Source: Clostridia bacterium (lineage in GTDB: Bacteria > Bacillota_A > Clostridia > Oscillospirales > CAG-272). Taken from it: 7,017 nt of DNA. Where the stretch lies: NCBI GenBank assembly GCA_017468115.1, contig JAFUJS010000056.1, positions 1-7,017 on the forward strand. The letters run 5' to 3'. Shown in pieces: positions 1-5,933 of the stretch. Below the pieces are notes generated by a model, which was given only the letters and a program-made list of their open reading frames with translations, ran no database searches and was not told where the DNA came from. The position numbers were made by a program, and so were the translations under genes. Within the stretch, counting starts at the first letter, position 1, and every line of letters begins with the position of its first letter.

Positions 1-62
1 TGTGCAAACATTTTATATACCTTTTCGCCAAGTCTGCCCTTGGGTAGCGCTACATTAATCAC
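1..62 (-). CDS. hisG: ATP phosphoribosyltransferase catalytic subunit HisG, N-terminal fragment (cut by window edge)
   Basis: This is the first 20 codons of a gene that runs off the left edge. The peptide begins (M)INVALPKGRLGEKVYKMF, which matches the start of HisG, including the conserved ALPKGRL segment. HisG condenses ATP with PRPP in the first committed step of histidine synthesis, in the cytoplasm. The start is GTG at 62-60, chosen because a strong GGAGGA lies 7 nt upstream (70-75) and because HisG proteins normally begin right before this segment. The gene starts 3 nt after the hisZ stop codon. The hisZ neighbour implies the short HisG form, which lacks its own regulatory domain and needs HisZ for activity; this is inferred from context because the rest of the protein is not visible. 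Confidence 0.9.
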   Translation of the reverse strand, partial: MINVALPKGRLGEKVYKMFA

Positions 63-65
63 GGC

Positions 66-1148
66 TTAGTCCTCCATTTCCTTTAGCTCTTTGTATCTTA
101 ATTTATCCGGTATTGATTTTTGGGCGCTTACTGTTTTGCCCTGTGAAACAAGCCACTCTACGGCATCCTCTACCTTTTTGTAGGGGGTTGTGTCCTTATA
201 TATCAAAAGAACATCTACGTCGTAGCCCTTTGTTTCCTTGTTAAGACCATTTAACAGGTCGGTGTAAATGGCAAAACCAACGCCGCCACCGCTCTTGCCC
301 ATTTTGGCAAGGAGCTTATCGTATCTGCCACCGAACAGCACGCACTCACAAACGCCCTTAATAAAGCCGTTAAACACGATGCCGTTATAATAGTTCATAT
401 CGTTTACAATGGAAAAATCAAGGCGAATATTTGCCTTGCCCTCAAGCAGGCTGCAAAGTGCCTTTAGCTCCTCTATTGCATCGGTAAGAGCGCCGATGCC
501 CATTTTGTCAAGCCTTTCAAAAACTGACTTAGGACAGCCATATACGGTAACAAACTCACAAAGCAGGTCGGTGCCCTCCTTATCTATACCGTATTTTTCA
601 CAGCACTCTAAAATCTCGTGCCTGCTCTTTTTCTTAATGCACTCGGTTACCTCTTGGCAAAAGCCCTCATTTCCGCCGATTTTTTCAAGAATGGCAGACA
701 AAATGCCCATATGGGAAATTTCAAGCACGTAGTCCTTGGAAATTGCCCCCAGGCTTTTTGCAGAAAGGGACACAGCCTCACAAACATCGTAAAGGTCGAT
801 GTCTCCTATACACTCAAGACCTGTTTGCATAATTTCCTTATACTGTCTTGTGCTACCAGAAATTCTGTAAACATTTTCGCTGTAATAAACCTTTTGCTTT
901 ACTCCCCTTGCCTCTGTGGCATTTTTGATGATAGAAAGTGTAACGTCAGGCTTCAGAGCAAGGAGCTTACCGTTTGTATCGGTAAAGGTAATAACGCTGT
1001 CGCTAACCAAAAACTCCTTGTTTTTAGCATAGAGGTCGTATTCCTCAAACTTGCTCATTTTATATGGCAGGTAGCCATATTTACTATAAAGAGAGCGAAG
1101 GGCGAAAATAATTTTCTCCTCACTCTTAAGATACTTTTCGTCTAACAT
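66..1148 (-). CDS. hisZ: ATP phosphoribosyltransferase regulatory subunit HisZ
   Basis: A 360-residue protein related to the catalytic core of histidyl-tRNA synthetase. HisZ lacks aminoacylation activity and joins the short HisG to form ATP phosphoribosyltransferase, where it is needed for activity and for feedback inhibition by histidine. Visible landmarks are the class II synthetase-like LKPDVT segment (residues 65-70), a degenerate motif 2 region from VYRISG to GLECIG (93-115), NYYNGIVF (252-259) in place of the synthetase histidine-binding loop, GGRYD (273-277) and GGGVGFAI (287-294). Residues from about 310 to the end (VDVLLIYK onwards) look like a truncated remnant of the HisRS anticodon-binding domain. 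The length fits HisZ and is too short for HisRS. The ATG lies 3 nt after the yerC stop, with AAGGA 7 nt upstream overlapping the end of yerC. hisG follows directly, which supports HisZ over a true synthetase. The C-terminal half is fairly cysteine-rich, with no clear metal-binding pattern. Confidence 0.93.
   Translation of the reverse strand: MLDEKYLKSEEKIIFALRSLYSKYGYLPYKMSKFEEYDLYAKNKEFLVSDSVITFTDTNGKLLALKPDVTLSIIKNATEARGVKQKVYYSENVYRISGSTRQYKEIMQTGLECIGDIDLYDVCEAVSLSAKSLGAISKDYVLEISHMGILSAILEKIGGNEGFCQEVTECIKKKSRHEILECCEKYGIDKEGTDLLCEFVTVYGCPKSVFERLDKMGIGALTDAIEELKALCSLLEGKANIRLDFSIVNDMNYYNGIVFNGFIKGVCECVLFGGRYDKLLAKMGKSGGGVGFAIYTDLLNGLNKETKGYDVDVLLIYKDTTPYKKVEDAVEWLVSQGKTVSAQKSIPDKLRYKELKEMED
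70..75 (-). promoter_or_regulatory. Shine-Dalgarno sequence for hisG, inside the end of hisZ
   Basis: On the minus strand GGAGGA lies in the last codons of hisZ (Met-Glu-Asp), 7 nt before the GTG start of hisG. Its near-perfect match and spacing decide the otherwise ambiguous non-ATG start. The layout suggests that translation of hisZ and hisG is coupled, as expected for two subunits of one enzyme. Confidence 0.8.
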
Positions 1149-1151
1149 TTC

Positions 1152-1439
1152 TTAGTCCTTAGATATGCGGTCAAGCACCATTGAGTATCCACCGTCACCA
1201 TATTCAAGACAACGGTTAACACGGCTGATGGTTGCTGTGCTCATACCAGTTTCCTTTGTAATTTCTGCATAGTTTACGCCATTTCTAAGCATTTTAGCAG
1301 CCTTTAGTCTTTGAGCAATCTCCAAAACCTCTTTAATTGTGCATGCGTCCTCGAAGAACTTATAGCACTCTTCTATGCTATTCAATGAAAGAATTGCCTC
1401 AAAAAGCTGATCAACCTCTTTAGTATGCATCTTGCTCAT
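1152..1439 (-). CDS. yerC: YerC/YecD-family TrpR-related transcriptional regulator (candidate histidine repressor HisR)
   Basis: A 95-residue, mostly helical protein of the Trp repressor superfamily. A helix-turn-helix is readable at about residues 57-78 (YAEITKETGMSTATISRVNRCL), with the family pattern of a short turn followed by a recognition helix containing STATISR. The preceding segment IAQRLKAAKML (41-51) matches the TrpR-like helical scaffold, and the length is normal for YerC proteins. It is the first gene of the operon, 3 nt upstream of hisZ, behind its own promoter and a perfect palindrome, so autoregulation and repression of the his genes is the natural reading. From memory of comparative genomics, YerC-type TrpR-family proteins in Firmicutes have been proposed as histidine regulators (HisR); the effector here is inferred. 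The start at 1439 is supported by GAGG 8 nt upstream; Met4 is a less likely alternative start. Confidence 0.88.
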   Translation of the reverse strand: MSKMHTKEVDQLFEAILSLNSIEECYKFFEDACTIKEVLEIAQRLKAAKMLRNGVNYAEITKETGMSTATISRVNRCLEYGDGGYSMVLDRISKD

Positions 1440-1477
1440 TTTTATAACCTCGCTTTCGTTACCTTGTGTTTTAACGC

Positions 1478-1491
1478 TTTAGTGTACTAAA
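1478..1491 (-). promoter_or_regulatory. Candidate operator: perfect 6-2-6 palindrome at the yerC transcription start
   Basis: Read on the minus strand the site is TTTAGT-AC-ACTAAA, two perfect 6-bp arms around a 2-bp centre. It begins 2 nt after the -10 box and should cover the transcription start, which is ideal for blocking RNA polymerase. Trp repressor operators are also palindromes built on ACT/AGT half-sites, so this resembles a TrpR-family site. The obvious regulator is the TrpR-family protein encoded just downstream. The palindrome is visible; its role as a binding site is inferred. Confidence 0.65.
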
Positions 1492-1493
1492 AT

Positions 1494-1522
1494 ATTATAA
1501 TACTTTTATTTTTGATTGTCAA
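1494..1522 (-). promoter_or_regulatory. Consensus sigma-A promoter for yerC-hisZ-hisG
   Basis: On the minus strand a perfect TTGACA (-35, positions 1522-1517) is followed after exactly 17 nt by a perfect TATAAT (-10, positions 1499-1494). The DNA upstream of the -35 box is very AT-rich, like an UP element. The expected start is near 1487, giving a leader of roughly 48 nt before the yerC ATG. An unimproved consensus promoter suggests strong basal transcription that needs a repressor, which fits the palindrome overlapping the start. Confidence 0.88.
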
Positions 1523-1541
1523 TAGTTATTATATAAATAAT

Positions 1542-1568
1542 AAAAAAGGCTCAAAAAACGAGCCCTTT
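1542..1568 (-). terminator. Rho-independent terminator after ridA
   Basis: Read on the minus strand, AAAGGGCTC is followed by a 7-nt loop (GTTTTTT), then GAGCC and TTTTTT. The GGCTC/GAGCC stem pairs perfectly, and AAA/TTT extends it if one G is bulged. The T-run lies at once after the stem. It starts 3 nt past the ridA stop codon and ends about 20 nt before the -35 box of the next operon, so it separates the branched-chain block from the histidine block. Read on the plus strand it lacks a good T-tract, so it appears to act in one direction only. Confidence 0.85.
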
Positions 1569-1571
1569 ATG

Positions 1572-1946
1572 TTAGATTTTTGCAATAACCTCAACCTCTA
1601 CAAGCACATTTTTAGGAAGAGTCTTTACTGCTACACAGCTTCTTGCCGGCTTTGAGGTAAAGTATTTTCCGTAAATTTCATTGAATGCGCCAAAGTCGTT
1701 CATATCGTAAAGGAAGCAGGTGGTTTTTACTGCGTTTTCAAAGCTTGTGCCTGCCGCCTCTAATACAGCGCCAAGGTTTTTCATAACCTGCTCTGTTTGC
1801 TCTACTATATTAGTGCCATCAATGCTTCCTGTCTCCGGATTGATTGCAATTTGACCGGATGTGTATACCATATCTCCGCAAACGATTGCCTGTGAATATG
1901 GACCGATAGCACCCGGTGCCTTATCTGTTGCGATTTTCTTTAACAT
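1572..1946 (-). CDS. ridA: RidA family 2-iminobutanoate/2-iminopropanoate deaminase
   Basis: A 124-residue protein of the YjgF/YER057c/UK114 family at full family length. RidA hydrolyses the enamine/imine intermediates (2-aminocrotonate, 2-aminoacrylate) released by PLP enzymes such as threonine dehydratase. This speeds 2-oxobutyrate formation and protects other PLP enzymes. Family landmarks are present: GPYSQA with Tyr17, SGQIA (30-34), the active-site Arg102 in ARSCVAV followed by Cys104, and Glu117/Glu119 in VEVEV near the C-terminus. The active-site Arg marks it as a true RidA rather than one of the Rid subfamilies lacking that residue. It starts 10 nt after the ilvA stop, with AAGGAG overlapping that stop codon, and is the last gene before a terminator. 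Sitting beside ilvA, it handles the product of its own operon neighbour. Confidence 0.95.
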   Translation of the reverse strand: MLKKIATDKAPGAIGPYSQAIVCGDMVYTSGQIAINPETGSIDGTNIVEQTEQVMKNLGAVLEAAGTSFENAVKTTCFLYDMNDFGAFNEIYGKYFTSKPARSCVAVKTLPKNVLVEVEVIAKI

Positions 1947-1956
1947 AATTTTCTCC

Positions 1957-3150
1957 TTAGATTAGCTTAAAGCCAAAATCGGTAAGCCCCTTTTTGATTT
2001 GCTCAATATGCTCAAAGTTTCTTGTTTCCATAACTATTCTCAGGTAGCAGCCGTTAACGTCAGAGCCTTCGTTTGCTCTTTCATGATGAACAGATGTAAC
2101 ATTACCGCCAAGGTCTGCGATAATTCTTGAAACGTTTTTGAGCTGACCCGGCTTATCAACAAGCTCAATCATAAGCTGTGCTGTTCTGCCTGACATCAAA
2201 AGACCGCGCTTAATTACTCTTGAAAGAATTGTAACGTCAATATTACCGCCGGAAAGCAGGCAAACTGTCTTTTTGCCGGCTATGTCGATTTTGTCAAACA
2301 TTGCGGCAGCAACTGCAATAGCGCCCGCACCCTCTGTAACAAGCTTTTGCTGCTCCATAAGAGCAAGAATAGCTGCAGAGATTTCGTCGTCTGTAACAGT
2401 TACTATTTCGTCAACGTATTCTGAGCAAAGCTCATATGTAAGATTGCCGGGCTTTTTAACTGCTATACCGTCTGCGATTGTGGAAACGCTTGGAAGCTCC
2501 TCAATTTTGCCGTCCTTAACGGAATTGTACATAGATGGAGCACCAGCCGACTGTACACCGTAAACCTTAACACGAGGGTTAAGTGTCTTCAGGGTAAAGG
2601 CAATACCGGAAATAAGTCCGCCACCGCCAACGGGAACTATAACTGCGTCAAGGTCCGGAAGCTGCTCGATAAGCTCGAGAGCAATTGTGCCCTGACCTGC
2701 TATAACATCCTCATCGTCAAATGGGTGGATGAAGCTGTATCCCATTTCGTCTCTTAATTCAAGAGCCTTTTTGTATGCATCATCATAAACGCCCTCTACA
2801 AGACAAACCTCTGCGCCATAGCTTTTTGTAGCCTCAATCTTGGAAATCGGTGCTCCGTCCGGCAGGCAGATTACCGCCTTAATTCCGTTTTTCTGGGCGG
2901 CAAGAGCCACACCCTGTGCGTGGTTGCCTGCTGAGCAAGCAATTACACCACGAGCTTTTTCCTCGGCAGAGAGTGTAGATATTTTGTAATATGAGCCTCT
3001 TACCTTGAATGAGCCTGTTGTTTGAAGGTTCTCTGTTTTCAGGTAAAGCTCTGCGCCCTTTTTGAGCTTTGGAGCGTAGATAATATCGGTTTTGCGAACA
3101 ACGTCCTTCAGGGCGTAGCTTGCACGATACACATTATCAATAGTCAACAT
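1957..3150 (-). CDS. ilvA: Threonine ammonia-lyase (threonine dehydratase) with C-terminal ACT domain
   Basis: A 397-residue PLP enzyme of fold type II that deaminates threonine to 2-oxobutyrate, the first dedicated step of isoleucine synthesis by the threonine route. The PLP-binding lysine is Lys49 in TTGSFKVRG, the substrate loop SAGNH is at 73-77, the phosphate-binding GGGG at 175-178, and SGGN at 300-303. Residues from about 321 to the end form a single ACT-like domain (VDKPGQLKNVSRIIADLGG). The architecture is the short, one-ACT type (about 400 residues) rather than the roughly 510-residue E. coli IlvA, so on sequence alone it could also be called a catabolic TdcB-like enzyme. Its place behind leuCDB and before ridA favours a biosynthetic role. 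The ATG at 3150 has TGAGGAA about 5 nt upstream and lies 16 nt after the ATPase gene. The ACT domain presumably carries allosteric control, but the effector cannot be read from sequence. Confidence 0.93.
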   Translation of the reverse strand: MLTIDNVYRASYALKDVVRKTDIIYAPKLKKGAELYLKTENLQTTGSFKVRGSYYKISTLSAEEKARGVIACSAGNHAQGVALAAQKNGIKAVICLPDGAPISKIEATKSYGAEVCLVEGVYDDAYKKALELRDEMGYSFIHPFDDEDVIAGQGTIALELIEQLPDLDAVIVPVGGGGLISGIAFTLKTLNPRVKVYGVQSAGAPSMYNSVKDGKIEELPSVSTIADGIAVKKPGNLTYELCSEYVDEIVTVTDDEISAAILALMEQQKLVTEGAGAIAVAAAMFDKIDIAGKKTVCLLSGGNIDVTILSRVIKRGLLMSGRTAQLMIELVDKPGQLKNVSRIIADLGGNVTSVHHERANEGSDVNGCYLRIVMETRNFEHIEQIKKGLTDFGFKLI

Positions 3151-3166
3151 ATATTCCTCACTAATT

Positions 3167-4342
3167 TTAGATTAAGCTATCTATAAATTGCTCTGCGCAT
3201 CTTGCAGAACGGTAGCCACGATTCAGGGCAAACGCCTCTGCCTTGGTTTCAAGCTCTGTCTTATCCATTGTTATGCCTGCACGCTGGGCAAGCTCGTTTA
3301 CTATCTCGAGGTAAAGCAGCTTGTTCGGCTTGCCAAACAAAACGGTAAGGCCAAAGCGCTCTGACAAGGAAAGGGTCTCCTGCACGGTGTCGTTTCTATG
3401 AATGTCGGAGCCTTCTCTGTCTCCAAAGCTTTCCTTTACAATATGACGGCGATTGCTTGTTGCGTATATAACGGCATTGCTTGCCTTTGCAGATGCAGAG
3501 CCCTCTAGGGTCGCCTTAAGCATGCTAAAGCTATCGTCGTTTTGATTAAAGGAAAGGTCGTCAATAAAGATTATGAATTTAAGTGGGTTTTTGCTGATTT
3601 CTCCCATAATTTTCGGGAGCAGGAGCAATTGATTTTTTCTGATTTCCACAAGGCGCAGGCCCCTGTCGAACAGGTGGTTAACAACAGCCTTGACTGTTGA
3701 AGACTTACCTGTACCGGCATCGCCGTAAAGCAAAATGTTTGCGGCAGGCTTGCCTGAGAGAAATGCTAGGGTGTTATCAATAACCCTTTGTCTTTCCTCG
3801 TGATAGCCGACAAAGCTATCAAGAGAAATTTTATCTGCTGACATAATCGGTATAATCTCGCCGTTTTCTCCAACGGAGAACATACCATAGGACGCAAAGA
3901 TACCATAGCCATACTTGTCTATGCTTGAAAGGCGAGAGTCGTATTCCTTTTTGAGGTTGACAGCCTCTGTTTCATATTCCGGTAGGGTTGCCTTTGTGCC
4001 CATATCAATTTTGAAGGAGCTGGCTGTTAGTGAAGCAAATTCCGAAAGTGCGTTTAGCTCCTTCTCCACGCTTCTTTTCACAACAGGAGAAATTTCCTGT
4101 CCCTTTGAGGTGGCAACAACGAACACATTTTCGTCCTCGAAGAGGTATTTTCGTACACTCCCCGCCAGATTTGCGCCATTTTTATAAATTTCTGCCACAA
4201 GCTCGCCATACCGTTTCAGCTTGATTTTAGGATCGTTTTCCTCGCAATAGGACATAAAATCCTTGAAGAGCTTTTTGTCCAAAAGACCTCTAAAAACGCT
4301 AAGCAGGCACAGGCTTGTGTAAACATCTGTAACCTTTGACAT
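3167..4342 (-). CDS. DUF815-family AAA+ ATPase of unknown function
   Basis: A 391-residue predicted cytoplasmic ATPase. The N-terminal ~170 residues are helical and family-specific. The ATPase core follows: Walker A GDAGTGKS (207-214), Walker B FIIFIDD (256-262), a sensor 1-like Asn297 in YATSNRRH, an arginine-finger candidate Arg329 in SLSERFG, and a sensor 2-like RGYRSARCAEQF near the C-terminus. The spacing and the NRRH...SERF and RSAR...QF segments match the DUF815 (PF05673, COG2607) group as I know it. All ATPase motifs look intact, so it should hydrolyse ATP; the substrate or partner is unknown. It lies 3 nt after the leuB stop and 16 nt before ilvA, so it is co-transcribed with branched-chain synthesis genes. 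No good Shine-Dalgarno is present (only GAGAA about 10 nt upstream), so it may rely on ribosomes finishing leuB. There is no signal peptide or membrane segment. Confidence 0.85.
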   Translation of the reverse strand: MSKVTDVYTSLCLLSVFRGLLDKKLFKDFMSYCEENDPKIKLKRYGELVAEIYKNGANLAGSVRKYLFEDENVFVVATSKGQEISPVVKRSVEKELNALSEFASLTASSFKIDMGTKATLPEYETEAVNLKKEYDSRLSSIDKYGYGIFASYGMFSVGENGEIIPIMSADKISLDSFVGYHEERQRVIDNTLAFLSGKPAANILLYGDAGTGKSSTVKAVVNHLFDRGLRLVEIRKNQLLLLPKIMGEISKNPLKFIIFIDDLSFNQNDDSFSMLKATLEGSASAKASNAVIYATSNRRHIVKESFGDREGSDIHRNDTVQETLSLSERFGLTVLFGKPNKLLYLEIVNELAQRAGITMDKTELETKAEAFALNRGYRSARCAEQFIDSLI

Positions 4343-4345
4343 AGC

Positions 4346-5413
4346 TTAAATATTCTCGATAATTTTGTCTGTGATTTCTGTGGTTGTTAGGTATTCTCCA
4401 CCGTGAGCAAGGTCTGCTGTTCTGTAACCAGCCTCCAAAACCTTGTCAACTGCATTTACAATTGCCTCGCTCTCCTCCTTAAGGTCGAAGGAATATAGTA
4501 GCATCATAGCGGCGGAGAGAATTGTTGCGATTGGGTTTGCAATATTCTTGCCTGCAATATCGGGTGCAGAGCCGTGAATAGGCTCGTAAAGGCCTCTTGT
4601 GGTGTTGCCTAAGGATGCTGATGGGAGCATACCGATGGAGCCTGTGATTTGTGAAGCCTCGTCGGAAAGAATGTCGCCAAACATATTAGATGTAACGATA
4701 ACGTCAAACTGTGCAGGGTTGCGAACAAGCTGCATTGCCGCATTGTCTACAAGCATATCCTTGCACTCTACATCCGGGTAGGTCTGTTCCATTTCGTGAA
4801 CGATTTTCCTCCAAAGACGGGAGCTTTCAAGCACGTTTGCCTTATCAATGCTGATAAGCTTACCTCTTCTCTTTCTTGCGGTTTCGTATGCAACCTTGGC
4901 AATTCTTTCAATTTCCATACGGGAGTAGCATTCTGTATCGTACGCCTCCTCGCCATATTGACCCTGTCTCATACCACGCTCGCCAAAGTAAATACCGCCT
5001 GTGAGCTCACGTACAATCATAATGTCGAAGCCGTTTTCAACAATGTCCTCACGAAGAGGGCACTCGCCCTTAAGTGCGGGGTAAAGCTTTGCCGGACGAA
5101 GGTTTGTAAACAGCTCCATTGCGGCACGAATGCCCAAAAGAGCCTTTTCCGGTCTTTGGTTACCTGGGAGTGTGTCCCACTTTGGTCCGCCAACTGCACC
5201 AAGGAGAACACTATCAGCCGCAAGACAGCCCTCAACTGTTTCCTGTGGTAGTGGCATACCGGTAGCATCAATAGCTGAGCCACCTATTAAATATGGGGTA
5301 AAATTAAACACGTGTCCGTACTTTTTGCCGATAACCTCTAAAACTCTTGTGGCACTATCAACGATTTCAGGACCGATGCCATCGCCCTTTAGTAATGCTA
5401 TATTGTAGTTCAT
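4346..5413 (-). CDS. leuB: 3-isopropylmalate dehydrogenase
   Basis: A 355-residue enzyme that oxidises and decarboxylates 3-isopropylmalate to 2-oxoisocaproate with NAD, the third leucine-specific step. The start is set at 5413 ([16 protein letters not shown]) because it has GAGGA 7 nt upstream, follows the leuD stop by 13 nt and matches the family N-terminus. A Met 19 codons further up would overlap leuD and add a non-family extension. Substrate-binding arginines are seen at Arg96, Arg106 and Arg135, with Tyr142 in [11 protein letters not shown] and Lys191 in SIDKANVL. Metal-binding aspartates are Asp223, Asp247 and Asp251 ([19 protein letters not shown]). [15 protein letters not shown] (280-294) carries the Asp285 that confers NAD rather than NADP preference in this family. 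The length is typical. The protein acts as a dimer in the cytoplasm. Confidence 0.96.
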   Translation of the reverse strand: MNYNIALLKGDGIGPEIVDSATRVLEVIGKKYGHVFNFTPYLIGGSAIDATGMPLPQETVEGCLAADSVLLGAVGGPKWDTLPGNQRPEKALLGIRAAMELFTNLRPAKLYPALKGECPLREDIVENGFDIMIVRELTGGIYFGERGMRQGQYGEEAYDTECYSRMEIERIAKVAYETARKRRGKLISIDKANVLESSRLWRKIVHEMEQTYPDVECKDMLVDNAAMQLVRNPAQFDVIVTSNMFGDILSDEASQITGSIGMLPSASLGNTTRGLYEPIHGSAPDIAGKNIANPIATILSAAMMLLYSFDLKEESEAIVNAVDKVLEAGYRTADLAHGGEYLTTTEITDKIIENI

Positions 5414-5420
5414 TTTTGTT

Positions 5421-5425
5421 TCCTC
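5421..5425 (-). promoter_or_regulatory. Shine-Dalgarno sequence fixing the leuB start
   Basis: On the minus strand GAGGA lies immediately after the leuD stop codon and 7 nt before the ATG at 5413. This supports the shorter LeuB start over the in-frame Met at 5470, which lies inside leuD. Confidence 0.75.
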
Positions 5426-5426
5426 T

Positions 5427-5921
5427 TTAGTTAAGCTCGCCCTTTTTGATGCTTTCAATAAGTCCGCCATTTTGGATTATTCTTTGAATAAACTCAGGGA
5501 ATGGTTGAGTCTTGAAGCTCTTTCCTGTGGTGCGATTATAAATAATTCCGTTGTCCAGGTCTGCCTCTACCTTGTCGCCGTCGCTGATATTAGCAACTGC
5601 CTCCGGGCATTCCAAAATAGCAAGACCGATATTGATTGCGTTACGATAAAAAATTCTTGCAAAGGTATTTGCAATTACCAGGGAAATACCGCTTGCCTTA
5701 ATAGCAATTGGCGCATGCTCTCTTGAGGAGCCGCAGCCGAAGTTGTCCCCCGCAACCATAATGTCGCCAGCCTCTACTCTTTTGGTAAAGTCCTTATCAA
5801 GGTCCTCCATACAATGCGAGGCAAGCTCCTTATGATCACTTGTGTTCAGATATCTTGCCGGAATTATAACGTCTGTGTCAACATTATCGCCGTATTTGAT
5901 AGCTTTTCCTGTAAAATTCAT
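5427..5921 (-). CDS. leuD: 3-isopropylmalate dehydratase small subunit
   Basis: A 164-residue swivel-domain subunit that pairs with LeuC to isomerise 2-isopropylmalate to 3-isopropylmalate. The aconitase swivel signature is clear: [15 protein letters not shown] near the N-terminus (11-25) and [10 protein letters not shown] (62-71), whose Ser/Arg residues contact the substrate in this family. The length fits the short archaeal/clostridial type rather than the roughly 200-residue E. coli LeuD. The short type is close to HacB and related isomerases, so citramalate or homoaconitate chemistry cannot be excluded on sequence alone; the leuB neighbour favours leucine synthesis. The start has a full AAGGAGG 7 nt upstream that overlaps the leuC stop codon, and the gene begins 12 nt after leuC. 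Confidence 0.94.
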   Translation of the reverse strand: MNFTGKAIKYGDNVDTDVIIPARYLNTSDHKELASHCMEDLDKDFTKRVEAGDIMVAGDNFGCGSSREHAPIAIKASGISLVIANTFARIFYRNAINIGLAILECPEAVANISDGDKVEADLDNGIIYNRTTGKSFKTQPFPEFIQRIIQNGGLIESIKKGELN

Positions 5922-5933
5922 AATACTGCCTCC

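Noticed and set aside
618..1145. Plus-strand open frame of 175 codons opposite hisZ
   Set aside because: It lies wholly inside hisZ on the other strand, its product has no recognisable motif, and hisZ is unmistakable.
66..1148. Histidyl-tRNA synthetase instead of HisZ
   Set aside because: The protein is too short, motif 2 and the histidine-binding loop are degenerate, the anticodon domain is incomplete, and hisG follows directly.
1457..1476. Short inverted repeat CGTTA...TAACG in the yerC leader
   Set aside because: A 5-bp stem with a 10-nt loop and no T-run or alternative pairing is too weak to call an attenuator or riboswitch.
1440..1571. Possible T-box, his leader peptide or riboswitch in the only sizeable intergenic gap
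   Set aside because: The leader after the predicted start is only about 48 nt, has no run of His codons, and no T-box or riboswitch signature is visible; the gap is explained by terminator, promoter and operator.
4796..5251. Plus-strand open frame of 151 codons opposite leuB
   Set aside because: It is a shadow of leuB: no family features, and the opposite strand carries conserved active-site residues throughout this stretch.
5414..5470. Extended LeuB start at 5470 adding 19 residues
   Set aside because: The extension overlaps the end of leuD and does not look like a LeuB N-terminus, and the start at 5413 has a well-placed GAGGA.
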